From Phaseolus vulgaris (taxonomy: Eukaryota; Streptophyta; Magnoliopsida; Fabales; Fabaceae): a stretch of 64,000 nt of DNA. Below, one piece after another: positions 11,272 through 23,390 of the stretch. The notes beneath the pieces are model-generated. The model was not told where the DNA came from. It was given only the letters and a program-made list of their open reading frames with translations, and ran no database searches. The translations under genes and the position numbers were made by a program. Positions within the stretch are counted from its first letter, which is position 1. The number at the start of each line of letters is the position of its first letter. The stretch covers positions 26,645,621-26,709,620 of the forward strand of contig NC_023749.2 in assembly GCF_000499845.2 (NCBI RefSeq), read 5' to 3'.

Positions 11272-12900
11272 ATCTTCTAATTTTTCTGTTGCGTAATCAA
11301 TTGGTTTAACTGGATGGTTCTTTCTTAACCTAACGTACTTTGCACCAACCGGTACTTAACTTTCTGCAAACCATTTAGCACCCAGAACTTCTCTTGCCCG
11401 ACCCGCCAAGGGCCAAAGGCGTCTCTCAATCGTCGCTTAGAACTTCGCAGACGCGGCCTCCGCTGTACGATTCTCTTTCTGTTCCAATCTCAAACCATGG
11501 GCTTCTAGCGACGTCATCTTCCCTTTAACTGAAAGCGTCCCTTGCGAGACCACCTTCTGATTTCATCTTTGCTCACCTGGTAGGAGAGCCGTCTTTCGAA
11601 TCGCTCTTTGCCTCCATTTGCTGTGGGGTTAACTAACATAACTGGCGAAACTTACTCAACTGCATGAACTCAGCAATACTTGAACTTAACCCTTCACATA
11701 CTGCTTTTAACTCGAGCAAATTGTTAACCTTATAACAAACTTAGCGAACTGTTAACTCAAAGTAAATTTGAGCAGCTATCAACTCTTCGGCGATGGCATT
11801 CAATAAAACTTGTGAACTTAAGGTAACAAATCTTAACATAAAATCACTTACTAGGCAGCAGGTTTTAACTCAAACTAGTATTAAAATACAGTTCACCTGA
11901 TCTGCCAAGTGAAGTGCCCCCTACTTCTATCATCGCCTGGAACTCTTCTGATCTGGCACTCGCCGTACAATCCCTTCACTGTCTCAACCTTCACGCCATA
12001 GGGTTCCGGCGATGTTACCTTTCTTCTTTGCATAACTTGATCATTGTTCCCTCATCTAGGGGTAAAGGTGCCTTTCGGATCCTTCTCTACCTCCCTGAGT
12101 TTTAGAACAATGATCTGGATAGTGAGGTGTTCTCTTCGAACCTACCTCCGTTATCCTTTATCTTCTTCCACCCTTCACGTCGTACCTGAACTCGTTCAAG
12201 ACGAGAAGGATTTTATCTATCTTCACACCGCCCGCAAGCGTGGAAGCTTTATCTGGTCTTACTGGGTCAATATTGATGTTTCTCTTAAAGGGGAAAAGGC
12301 GTTTTCCATCGACCTTCCCTTCCCGCCGTTTAAGGTCACGAACACCCCTGACTTTTCAGTTTCATCTTGCCTGAACTCACTCTGAGGTGAGAAGGACTTT
12401 CTCTGGTGCCTCAACTTGCACAGGGTGTACATCTCCTCCCCCCTGGATGCACTGAGGACTTTTAATCTTTCCTCAATCTGCTTATGCAAAGAGGTCTTTC
12501 AATCTGTTCTTGCCTTCACTCGCTCAAAGGCGAGGAGGACTTCTTCTCTTTCTCGCCTGCACTCGCTCAAGGACAAGGAGGACTTCTTCTTTTGCCTCAA
12601 AATGCACGATAGCGCTGAGGGCTTTTTACACTACTGGTACCTCCGATCGCCGAAAGACGATGAGGTCTCTAAAACTTTTAACTACTGCCACCGATCGCCG
12701 AAAAACGACGGGGACTTCAAAAACCTTTAACTATAGCCACCGATCGCCGAAAAACGACTGGGACTTCAAAACTTTTAACTTTTAGGCATGCAATACAACT
12801 TTACTGTTGCCCTAGATCACGTACAAGTGATAAGGTCTTTTTTCTAAAACTTTCAAAACAATAAGCATGCAAACTTAGAAGCTTTAAACTTGAAAAACTC
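11272..12900. other. Non-coding 3' region of element A between antisense gene and pol
   Basis: About 1.6 kb without a supportable gene. The part from about 12100 contains degenerate copies of the CTCGCC/GGCGAG-type repeats seen in B and C and ends in a ~48-bp tandem array. The rest (11330-12100) is unique-looking with no recognised signal. Confidence 0.65.
12643..12781. repeat. ~48-bp tandem repeat, three copies
   Basis: CCGATCGCCGAAA recurs at 12643, 12691 and 12740, each followed by an ACGA..GACTT stretch and TTTTAACT. It lies in the hypervariable region downstream of pol. Confidence 0.8.
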
Positions 12901-12957
12901 TTCTTTATTGGGTGGCCTCATTAAAAACCCTCCTTAGGGAAAAAAGAGTGCCCCCTT
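12901..12957 (-). promoter_or_regulatory. Conserved post-pol block of element A
   Basis: A ~57-bp non-coding block 60 bp after the pol stop, nearly identical in B (22724-22784) and C (42252-42314) and recognisable in J (61929-61972). In element sense it contains CCCTAAGGAGGG, TTTTTAATGAGGCC and CCCAATAAAG. Role unknown; it includes an AATAAA-type hexamer. Confidence 0.65.
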
Positions 12958-13016
12958 GAAGTTGTTTTAACAGAAACTATTCAAACCTCTTCATGTTCGT
13001 CTTTACTTACAAGGCT

Positions 13017-15919
13017 TTAACTGTAATACAATTTGAGATGTGTGGCATTCCAAGTGCGAGGAATCGCCCCTCCTTCTAACGTCTCCAAGCGGTAGGCGCC
13101 GTTCCCGAGCACCTCGGTTATTCTGAACGGTCCCGTCCACATAGGCGATAACTTGTTCTGCATCTCGTACTGATGGGCCTTCCTCATCACCAGATCGCCA
13201 CTTCTAAACTGCCTTGACATTACCTTAGAGTTATACCTTCGCTCAATCCTTCTCTTTACTGCTTCGTCCTTCACTCTCGCCTCCTCCCTAACCTCATCCA
13301 GCAAATCCAGATTCATTATTCTTTCTTCGTTCGAGTCTTCCGCCACAAAGTTTTGAAATCTCAGCGAGCTTTCCTGGATTTCGACTGGAATCATCGCATC
13401 ACATCCATAAACCAAACTAAACGGGATCTCGTGGGTTCCTGACTGCTCAGTGGTATGGTACGCCCAAACTATGCGGGGTACCTCTTCAGCCCACGACCCC
13501 TTAGCTTTCTCTAGTCTTCTCTTTAAACCTTTCAGCAACACCCGATTGGCAGACTCCACTTGGCCATTCGTCTGTTGGTGCTCGACGGATGCGAACACCT
13601 GTTGTATTCCCACCTCTTCGCACAACTTTTTCAACAGGTGACTCGCAAACTGAGTCCCATTGTCTGACACCAGTCGTTTAAGCACACCAAACCGGCACAC
13701 TATGTTCTTCCATACAAAGCTCTCAACCTTGTGTGTGGTGATCTGGGCCACTGGCTCCGCTTCGATCCACTTGGTGAAGTATTCAATCGCCACTACCAAG
13801 TACTTCATCTGCCTGACCGCCAATGGGAAGGGTCCCGGAATGTCAATTCCCCAAGTATGAAACGGCCAGGGGCTGTAAATTGACTTCAGTTCTTCTGGGG
13901 GTGCCTTGTGCCAATCGGCGTGCTGCTGGCATTGCTTGCAACGCTGGGCGTATCTCTTGCAATCTTCTCTCATCGTGGGCCAGTAATAGCCTGCACGGAT
14001 AGTCCTTGTCGCCAGCGATCGACCTCCAATGTGGCTCCTGCAAATTCCCTCATGGAGCTCAGCCATAATCCTCATGCACTTCTCTCTGTGTATACATACA
14101 AGAAGAGGGTGTGTAAATCCAAACCTGTACAGCTCGCCGTCAATAAGGGTAAACTTGTTGGAGCTCTTCTTTATTTTTTTGGCCTCAGTTGAGTCAACTG
14201 GAAGCACACCATCCGCTAAATAACGTTGGTATGGCGTTATCCACGTGTCTGGTTCGTGGACAGCACAAACCTGCATCGATCTTGCCCCTTCCGCTGGGCG
14301 CGCTCTGACCCTCGGCACCTTCAGAGTTTCTTGCGTTAGGGATCTATGACTTATCGCCGGTCTTTCCATTGATCTACAAACATGGAGAACTTGGTGGTCT
14401 GCCACGAATGCTCGAGGCGCTTTCAAAGTTTCTTGAATGACAGTCCTCTGCCTGCCCCCCTTGCCCGAACTGGCGAGCTTGGCTAGCAAGTCAGCTCGGG
14501 CATTCTGTTCTCTTGGCACGTGCACCACTTCAAATGAAGTAAAAAATCTTCTTAGCTCTTGCACGTACTCCAAGTAGGCTGCCATCTGCGGGTCCTTGGC
14601 TTGGAACTCGCCAGTTACTTGTCCGGTGACCAACAGCGAATCGCTCTTGGCCATCAGCACTCTCGCCCCCATTTCCTTAGCCAGCAGGATTCCGGCGATT
14701 AAAGCCTCATACTCTGCTTGGTTGTTGCTTGCTTTGAAAGCAAACCTCAATGATTGCTCTATCAACACTCCGTTGGGCCCTTCCAAAATGACCCCAGCCC
14801 CGCTGCCCAGCTGGTTGGACGACCCATCAACTGAGAGTACCCAGCGAAAGTCACCCTCGGCGTTCCGTGCCACCTCGGAGGACAACTCGACCACGAAATC
14901 GGCGAAGACTTGCCCTTTGATCGATCCCCGGGGTTCATATTTGATGTCGAACTCCGAAAGCTCGACTGCCCACTTCACCATCCTTCCAGCCACATCGGGC
15001 TTCTTCAAAACCTTCTGGATTGGCAGATCAGTCATCACCAGTACCCTGAAGCTCTGGAAGTAATGGCGCAATCTCCTCGCCGAGAATACAACCGCCAATG
15101 CTGCCTTTTCTAGGGCCTGGTACCTTACCTCTGGGCCTTGCAGCACCTTGCTAACGAAATATATAGGCCTTTGGATCTGATCCTGATCCTGCACTAGCAC
15201 TGCGCTGATCGCCCTCTTAGTTATGGCAAAGTACAGCCTGGGCGGTGTTATGTCTTGAGGCTTGCACAGAACTGGAGGGCTCGCCAAATATTCCTTGAGC
15301 TTTACGAAGGCCTCCTCACACTCCTTTGTCCAAACAAACCTGTTCTTCCTTTTCAAACATTGGAAGTATGGGTGGCCCTTCTCTCCGCTTGCCGATACGA
15401 ATCGGGACAGGGCAACCATCTTCCCCGTGAGTTGCTGCACCTCCTTCACATTGGCGGGGCTCCTCATTTCCAAAATGGCGGTGCACTTCTCGGGGTTAGC
15501 CTCAATTCCCCTCTCTGACAGGAGAAACCCCAGAAATTTCCCTGCTTCTACACCAAAAACGCACTTTTCAGGATTCAGTTTTAGCTTGTACCTGGCTATC
15601 GTGATGAATAACTCTTCCAAGTCTGCGACGTGCTTGTCTTTCTCCAGGGACGTCACGACCATGTCGTCGACGTATGCCTGCACATTTCTTCCAAGCATGG
15701 GTGCGAGCACCTTGTCCATCAGCCTTTGGTATGTGGCCCCTGCATTCTTCAACCCGAAGGGCATTACCCTGTAGCAATAACATGACCTTTCCGTCATGAA
15801 GGCGGTCTTCTCTTCATCCATGGGGTACATTTTGATTTGGTTGTACCCCGAGAAGGCATCCAGAAAACTGAGCAGCTTGCACCCTGATGCACTGTCTACC
15901 AGGGTGTCTATGCTCGGCA
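13017..15919 (-). pseudogene. Pol of element A: RT (from palm), RNase H domains and integrase
   Basis: An open frame of about 967 codons, cut at its N-terminus by the insertion of B. RT motifs: LDAFSGYNQIK (about residues 20-30), MPFGLKNAGATYQ (53-65), YVDD (83-86). A Ty3-type RNase H/connection region follows; its first catalytic Asp is replaced (FAITKR, about 232-236). A second, plant/archaeal-type RNase H has VDGSSN (D365), NQAEYEAL (about 400-407), KSDS (D427) and ARADLLA (D477), diagnostic of the Tat lineage. Integrase has ELHEGIC..H and CKQC zinc-binding residues (about 621-664) and a catalytic triad GIDI (D692), SDNGTQF (D753), QVES (E789), with D-x35-E spacing. The frame ends LKLYYS. 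This half is open, but the gene as a whole is split and frameshifted upstream. Confidence 0.92.
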
Positions 15920-15924
15920 AAGGG

Positions 15925-16813
15925 TGTACCGTCCTGGTAGTCGGAAGTGATGACGTGGCATCGAGCTGTTACGTAGGCGTGTTGAGAAGGGCCCATGGCT
16001 GGCAGAAGGGAAGAAAGTCGGGGGGCTCGTGTGGTCGCCAATTATTAAGTTGGCGTGCCCCGGTCTCTAGCATACCTAAACCGGCGGTCACCGGTTTAGG
16101 ATGAAGTCGCCAGATGCGAACCCACGACCACCTCGTGGTTAGAGATCGTCGAAACAAGGACATCGCCGAAGATGAAGTCAGATAGTCATTTCCTAGCTAG
16201 CCAGAGGATGAGGTCAGGAGACAGCTTACTTGAACATACACGGTGAAGCAGGTAGAGTAGATCATGAAGGCGGCTGGTGAGACCACAGGGAAGGTGTATA
16301 CGAAGGTACCCGATCTCGCCACTCAGAAGAGATCACGCTCCAAGGCAGCTATGCACTAAGTTGTGTCATGCATAAGTAACTTAGCCAAAAGCCTGTAGAG
16401 TAAGAAGTGGCGCCCAAGTCCAGGATGCTCCAGATGGTGACACGCGTACAGCTGGATGCGAGCCACGTGTCCAGATGTGTAACTGTCTGGAGAGAGAAAA
16501 TGTGCAGGTATATAAGAGATTCTAACGAACTTCTGAGGTATGCACGTTTAGATTGCTTCTTTACGCTTGCGAGTCTTGAGTACGCTGGGAGAGAATTTTG
16601 CACGGTTCCTTAGAGTTCTTGAGTTTTCTCTTAGTATTTGGTGGTTCAGTCGCTGACTTGGGCGTCGGAGCGTGATCGGCCGCAGCGGCGCCGTTTTGTC
16701 TTTTGCAGGTTCTCGAGGCGAATCACGGCGAAGGACGGAGGCTAACACGGCGCAAAAGTCGATCCAGATTTGACGAGGCAAGGTTCTTGCGTCCCGGTCA
16801 ACAGGCAGGATCA
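15925..16813 (+). repeat. 5' LTR of element B
   Basis: 889 bp, TGTACCGTCC...GGCAGGATCA. It carries a G-box (16464) and TATA box (16509) and is followed directly by the PBS. Confidence 0.95.
16464..16516 (+). promoter_or_regulatory. LTR promoter of B: G-box plus TATA box
   Basis: GCCACGTGTCC (CACGTG 16464-16469) lies about 45 bp upstream of TATATAAG (16509-16516). The same pair is in the 3' LTR and, on the other strand, in C's LTRs (37227-37279). Transcription would start shortly after 16540. Inferred from motif and spacing. Confidence 0.6.
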
Positions 16814-16834
16814 TCAGGCGCCCACCGTGGGGCC
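16814..16834 (+). other. Primer binding site of element B
   Basis: TCAGGCGCCCACCGTGGGGC follows the LTR directly. C has the same site and A has TCTGGCGCCCACCGTAGGGC. I did not identify the matching tRNA. A's version begins with the usual TGG two bases in; B and C read AGG. Confidence 0.65.
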
Positions 16835-17212
16835 GTGTAAAACCTGTTCCCATCCACAGCGTGAGTTCTTGGAAGTTTCTGCAGTTTCTGTGTGGTTGTG
16901 TGCTGGTGCAACCATTTTCCGCCGATTCATCTAAGCTTTGTTTGGTAGTTTCGTGTTTTCCACCGTTCGTTTGAGTTCTTGTTCTGTGAGGTGAGGTTTT
17001 TCGCTGCTTACGCGAGTTTTAATCGGTGAGATCTAAGTTTCGCCGCTCGTTCGGATTTTCGTGGAAATAGCGGTGGTTTGTGGTGGACTCGTGAGTTTCT
17101 GTGAAGGTTTGTTGTTGAGGTTGTGTTCTTGAAGCTCTGACCGATTGATCGCTGAATCGATCGTCGCTGAAGAAGGTGTTGTTCATCGCTCTTTGCGATC
17201 TGTCAAGTTTTC
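16835..17212 (+). other. Untranslated leader of element B
   Basis: About 380 bp between PBS and gag start. GT-rich and without an open frame; a similar leader is in C (47806-48265). It would be expected to contain packaging signals, none of which I can point to. Confidence 0.6.
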
Positions 17213-20200
17213 ATGAGAAAGATGAGAAGCAACCGTTCAAGTCCGGTTGCGCCAGTCGCTGCTGAAGGCGCCATGACTATGGCGCAGATGGTGGAAATCA
17301 TGCGTGCGTTGCAGGCGAATGTGGAAGCCTCACGCATAGAGCAGGCCAAGATGCATGAGGACCTGGTCGCCTCTCAGGCCAGGAATGAAGAGCTTAGCAG
17401 AGTGACTTAGGAATTGCGCCAAGCTCTTCAGGAGCAGCGAGGGCGCCCAGTCGCTGAAGAGGTCGCGCCGTCAACACCGCCTCGCGTTTTCCCCATGCCT
17501 TTCGCTCAGGCGATTACGGACACTCCTATCCCTGCGAGTGTGGTACCCGTGAAAGCTGTTTTTACCGGCGTGGAGGATCCTGAGGCACATCTCACCACGT
17601 TCCACACGCAGATGATGCTGTCAGGAGGATCGGATGCTGTGTATTGCAAGATGTTTGTGAGCACACTCTAGGGGACGGTGCTGGAATGGTTTGTGAGCCT
17701 GCCTACAGGCCACATAACCGATTTCCAGCAGTTTTCGAAGATCTTTGTCGAGCAGTACATAGTGAACAAGGCGCCACCTAGGGTGTCTTATGATCTGTTC
17801 GACATAAGGCAGTACTAGGGAGAGTCCCTCAGGGACTACTTGAATTGTTTTGGGGCGCAGATGGTCCGCTCGCCGGCCAAGGACGAAGAGATGTTGGTTT
17901 ACGCATTCAAGAAGGGCATGCTGCCGGGACCCTTCTGCGAGGCGTTGATCAGGGCTCACCCCGCCACGTTTGCTGAGGTTAGGCGACTTGCGGTGGCCCA
18001 CATCGCCGATGAAAGTGAGGTCGCCGAGAAGAGGGGAAGCGTGGCCCCCGCTAGGCCACGTGCCCAGACCAGGATCCAGCCACAGAGGGTGCTGGAGACA
18101 GCGGCAGCCAAGAGGGATCAGAGGACTCGCCATCCTTATGATCCAAGGAAAAACAAGGGTAGGGGCCCGGGGCGCCCTCAACTACCACGTCGGGAGTACA
18201 ATCGCCCGCCGAAGCATAAGTTTGTCATGGGGTTGGCGGACCTGATCGCCATTCCTAATATAGCAGCCAGGCTGAAGGCGCCCGAGAAGGTGGGCGACAA
18301 GGTGTTGGGACCAAAGCCAGACGCCTGGTGCGAATTCCACCAGGGCTTTGGCCACACCGTGGACTCATGTTTGGCTTTAGGATACCAGCTCGACGACCTG
18401 GTCAAGAGCGGGTTCCTAAATGATTACTTGCTGGATAGAAGGACGGGGGGCGCGTCGAGCTCCCAGCCTGCAGGTGGTGAGGCTCAGCAGCACGAGATGC
18501 CTACTCACGGAGAGATCCACACCATTGCAGGAGGTTTCTCGGGTGGTGGATGCACCGCGTCACAGAGGAAGAAGTATGCGAGGTCTGTGATGACGGTGGA
18601 CATGTTCGAAGACCACTCACCAGACGTGGACATCACGTTCACAAGGGAAGATCTCAGGGACATTGTGCCTCATGACAACGATCCAATAGTCATCTCGCTT
18701 GTTACGGCGGGAAGGAAGGTCCACAGAGTACTGGTGGACCAAGGAAGCTCGGCAGATGTGATGTTCTGGCCGACTTTCACACAGTTGCAGTTGCCTTTTG
18801 ACCAGCTGAGGCCCTATGGAGGGTGTTTGTATGGTTTCGCTGGTGATCAGGTGGAGGTCAGGGGGTATATAGAATTGAGAACTACCTTCACGGATGAGGC
18901 GGGCTCAAGAATGGAGAAAATCAAGTACCTCGTCGTGAACGCTCCCTCAGCATATAACCTTCAGTTGGGAAGACCAACACTCAACAGAATAGGAGCTGTG
19001 CCTTCGACCAGGCACATGAAGGTGAAGTGGCCATCGATGGAAGGGGTGGTGATCACCATCAAATCTGACCAGAAAGAAGCGAAGAAGTGCTATGAGAATA
19101 GCCTGAAGAACAAGAGGTCAGTGAGTTACATCACAATGACGCCGCCTCCCGGTGTGAAGCCCAAGCCAACAAAGTGGCGGGTTGTTGGTCCAGCGATGGA
19201 GGTGGCCGCCGGGGGAGACGTCGCCATGATGGATGCTGGGGCTGAGGGAGAGAACGCCGAGCGGGAAGAAGAGGCTAGGAACCGCCCTGAGGAAGCGAGG
19301 GAGCTGGGAATCGCCAGAGCGGTGATCGCCAGGGAAGCTAGACCAAAACCCGTCGAGGAATGGCTCGAAAGGGAGATCGGGGGAAAGGTCTTCAAGTTGG
19401 GAAGATCCTTGGAGGCTGAGCTCCAAGACCAGATTGCCAAGGTGATAGAGCGGCATCTGGATGCTTTCGCATGGTCTGCTTTAGACATGCCGGGAATTGA
19501 CCCCGACTTCTTGTGCCATCATCTAGCAATGGACAACCAGGTCAGACCAGTGCGACAGAGAAGAAGGAAATTCAACGAGGAGAGAAGACAGGCGATCAGG
19601 GATGAAACCCAGAAGCTCCTCGCTGCAGGCCATATTAGGGAGGTCCAGTATCCTGACTGGCTAGCCAATGTCGTGCTGGTGAGGAAGAGCAATGGCAAAT
19701 GGCGCATGTGCGTCGATTTCACTGATCTGAACAAGGCTTACCCAAAGGATTCGTATCCTTTGCCAAGCATAGACACCCTGGTTGACAGTGCTGCAGGGTG
19801 TAAGTTGCTGAGTTTCCTGGATGCCTTCTCGGGGTACAACCAGATAAAGATGCATCCCATGGATGAAGAGAAGATCGCCTTCATGACCGAGAGATCGTGC
19901 TACTGCTACAAGGTGATGCCTTTTGGTCTGAAGAACGCCGGGGCCACGTACCAGAGGTTGATGGATCGGGTACTTGCACCAATGCTGGGAAGGAATGTGC
20001 AAGCATACATGGATGACATGGTCGTGACCTCGCCGGAGAAGAGCAAGCACGTTGCGGACTTGGAGGAGTTGTTCACTACGATCGCCAAGTTCAGGTTAAA
20101 GCTGAATCCCGAGAAGTGCATCTTCGGCGTGGAGGCGGGGAAGTTCTTGGGATTTCTCTTGACTGAAAGAGGAATAGAAGCCAATCCTGGTAAGTGTGCT

Positions 20201-22663
20201 GCCATCTTGGCGATGAGGAGCCCGGCTACCGTGAAGGAAGTGCAGCAACTTACAGGTCGGATGGCCGCCCTGTCTCGTTTCGTGTCAGCTAGCGGAGAGA
20301 AGGGTCATCCGTATTTTCAGTGTTTAAGGCGAAACAACAAGTTTGCCTGGACGAAGGAGTGTGAAGAGGCCTTCGTCAAGCTTAAAGAGTACCTGGCGAG
20401 CCCGTCGGTTTTGTGCAAACCACTGGTGAGAACCCCTCTCAGGTTGTATTTTGCTGTGACTGAGAGGGCGATGAGTGCGGTGCTCGCCCAAGACCAAGAT
20501 CTGGCCCAAAAGCTTATTTATTTTGTCAGCAAGGTGCTGCAGGGCCCCGAAGTGAGATATCAGGCCTTGGAGAAAGCTTTATTGGCAGTGGTTTTTTCGG
20601 CGAGAAGGTTACGCCACTATTTCCACAGCTTCACAATACTGGTGATGACCGACTTGCCCATCCAGAAGGTTCTGAAGAAGCCCGATGTAGCTGGGAGGAT
20701 GGTGAAGTGGGCGGTGGAGCTGTCGGAGTTCGATATCAAGTATGAGCCCCGAGGTCCGATTAAGGGGCAGATTTTCGCAGATTTCGTGGTCGAGCTCTCG
20801 TCAGAAGCAACACGAGTTGAGGGGGATGACTTTCGTTGGGTACTTTCGGTGGACGGATCGTCGAACCAGCAGGGTAGCGGTGTTGGAGTCATCTTGGAAG
20901 GGCCCAACGGTGTGCTGATTGAGCAGTCCCTGAGGTTTGCCTTCAAGGCCAGCAACAACCAAGCAGAGTATGAGGCGCTGATCGCCGGAATCTTGCTGGC
21001 CAAGGAGATGGGAGCCAGGGTGCTAATGGCTAAGAGTGACTCGCTGTTAGTCACGGGACAAGTAACAGGCGAGTTCCAGGCAAAGGATCCACAAATGGCG
21101 GCTTACCGGGAGTATGTATAGGAGTTGAAGAGTTCCTTTGTCTCCTTTGAAGTGGTGCATATGCCCAGAGAGCAGAATGCCCGAGCTGACTTGCTAGCTA
21201 AGCTCGCCAGTTCAGGCAAGGGGGGTAGGCAGAAGACGGTGATCCAAGAAACTCTGAAGACACCCAGAGCATTTGTGGCAGATCACCTGGTTCTTCAGAT
21301 AAGCAAATCGACGGAGAAAGCGGCGAGGAGTCATAGGTCTTTAACCCAGGAGACCTTGAGATCGCCGAGAATAAGAGTATGTCGGAAGGAGAAGGTAAAC
21401 GTGGTACAGGTCTGCACTACTCGTGAGCCAGACACCTGGGTAACATAGTACAAGCGATGCCTGGCAAATGGCCTTCTCCCGTTAGATCCGACGGAGGCTG
21501 GGAAGATAAAGAAGAATTCTAGCAAGTTCACAATGATTGACGGCGAGTTGTATAGGTTTGGGTTCACACACCCACTCCTGGAATGTGTGCACAGAGAGAA
21601 ATGTACAAGAATCATGGCCGAGCTCCATGAAGGGATATGTGGAAGCCACGTCGGGGGTCGAGCTCTGGCCGCAAGAACCCTCCGTGCAAGTTACTATTGG
21701 CCTACAATAAGGGAGGACTGCAAGAAGTATGCACAGTGTTGCAAGCAATGTCAGCAGCACGCCGATTGGCACAAGGCAACTCCCGAGGAGTTGAAGTCGA
21801 TTTACAGCCCTTGGTCGTTCTATACATGGGGGATCGACATTCTGGGACCTTTTCCGTTAACGATCAGGCAGATGAAGTACTTGGTGGTGGCAATTGAATA
21901 TTTCACCAAGTGGATCGAAGCAGAACCAGTGGCCCAGATCACCGCACACAAGATCGAGAGCTTTGTGTGGAAGAACATCGTGTGCCGGTTTGGTGTGCCC
22001 AAGCACCTGGTGTTAGATAACGGAACTCAGTTTGCAAGCCACCTGTTGAAGAAGCTGTGCGAAGGGGTGGGAATCCAACAAGTATTTGCATCCGTCGAGC
22101 ACCCTCAGACGAATGGCCAAGTAGAGTCAGCCAATCGGGTATTGCTGAGAGGTTTGAAGAGAAGGCTAGAGAAAGCCAAAGGAAGTTGGGCTGAAGAGGT
22201 ACCCCGTATAGTTTGGGCGTACCACACCACCGAGCAGTCAGGAACCCATGAGACCCCGTTTAGCCTGGTCTATGGATGCGACGCGATGATTCCAGTGGAA
22301 ATCCAAGAGAGCTCGCCGAGATTCCAAAACTTTGTGGCGGAAGACTTGAATGAGGAAAGAAGGCTGAATCTGGATTTGCTGGATGAGGTCAGGGAGGAGG
22401 CGAGAGTAAAGGCTGAGGCAGTGAAAAGAAGGATTGAACGAAGGTATAACTCGAAGGTGATGCCAAGGCAGTTTAAAGAAGGCGACCTGGTGATGAGGAA
22501 GGCCCACCAGTACGAGATGGAGAACAAGTTGTTGCCTAAGTGGACGGGACCGTTCAGGATAACCGAGGCGCTCGGGAACGGCGCCTACCGCTTAGAAACG
22601 TTGGAAGGAGGGGCGATTCATCGCACTTGGAACGCCACGCACCTCAAGTTATATTACAGTTAA
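17213..22663 (+). pseudogene. Gag-pol polyprotein of element B, five in-frame TAG stops
   Basis: A single frame of 1817 codons, interrupted at 17408, 17669, 17816, 21119 and 21446, always by TAG, with no frameshift. Gag begins MRKMRSNRSS and continues through HITDFQQFSKIFVEQYIVNKAP and AHPATFAEVRRLAVAHIADE. A CEFHQGFGHTVDSC knuckle-like motif precedes the protease (VLVDQGSSADVMF; LQLGRPTLNR). RT shows FLDAFSGYNQIK, MPFGLKNAGATYQ and YMDD. The degenerate first RNase H and the second RNase H (VDGSSNQQG, KSDS, ARADLLA) follow. Integrase has CKQC, GIDI, LDNGTQF and QVES. Compared with C, three stops replace CAG codons and one replaces GAG. The polyprotein cannot be made whole without readthrough at five sites. 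Confidence 0.93.
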
Positions 22664-22723
22664 AAGCTTTGTAAGTAAAAACAAACACGAAGAGTTTGCA
22701 AGCTTTCTGTTAAAAGAGTTCGA

Positions 22724-22784
22724 AGGGGGCACTCTTTTTTCCCTAAGGAGGGTTTTTAATGAGGCCACCCAATAAAGAAGAGTT
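22724..22784 (+). promoter_or_regulatory. Conserved post-pol block of element B
   Basis: Begins 61 bp after the pol stop: GGGGGCACTC, CCCTAAGGAGGG, TTTTTAATGAGGCC, ACCCAATAAAGAAG. Nearly identical on the opposite strand in A and C, while flanking sequence is much less conserved. Confidence 0.65.
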
Positions 22785-23050
22785 TTCGAAGTTTAAAGTG
22801 TTTTAGATTGCATGCTTGTTGTTATTGCGAAAGTTTTGGAAAGGGGTGATTTAAGGCGAGTTTTGAAGTTATGTCGCATGCATCAGTTTTTCGGCGATTG
22901 GCGGCATCAGTTAAAGTTAAAAGTCCTCATCATCTTTTGGCGATCGGAGGCACCGGTGATGTTTAAAAGACCTCAACGCCCTCGCGCGTCCTGAGGCGAG
23001 AAAGAGACAAAGACCTCCTCGCCGTCGAGCGAGTGCAGGCGAGAAAGAGT

Positions 23051-23244
23051 AAAAAGTCCTCAGTGCTTCCAGGGGAGAGAAGATGTAACCTCTGGGGCAA
23101 TGTAGAGGCACCAGTAAAAAGTCCTCAGTGCTTCCAGGGGAGAGAAGATGTAACCTCTGGGGCAATGTAAAGGCACCAGTAAAAAGTCCTCAGTGTTTCC
23201 AGGGAAGAGAAGATGTAGCCCCTGGGGCAATGTAGAGGCACGAG
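23051..23244. repeat. 65-bp tandem repeat, three copies
   Basis: AAAAAGTCCTCAGTG recurs at 23051, 23116 and 23181 (exact 65-bp period). Copies are nearly identical. The reverse complement is in C at 41750-41943. Confidence 0.92.
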
Positions 23245-23390
23245 TTAAAGACCTTCTCGCCGACGAGCGAGTTCAGGCGAGTTAAAGACCTTCTCGCCGA
23301 TGAGCGAGTTCAGGCGAGTTAAAGACCTTCTCGCCGTCAAGCGAGTTCAGGCAAGATAAAATCCTTCTCGTCTCGAACGAGTTCAGGTAC
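23245..23390. repeat. 37-bp tandem repeat, about four copies
   Basis: TTAAAGACCTTCTCGCC recurs at 23245, 23282 and 23319, with a degenerate fourth near 23356. Each unit pairs CTCGCC with GGCGAG, so single-stranded copies could form short hairpins. The reverse complement is in C at 41630-41749. Confidence 0.9.

Noticed and set aside
15814..16163. Short ORFs across the A/B junction and in B's LTR
   Set aside because: They cross the insertion site or lie in LTR sequence, and have no family match.
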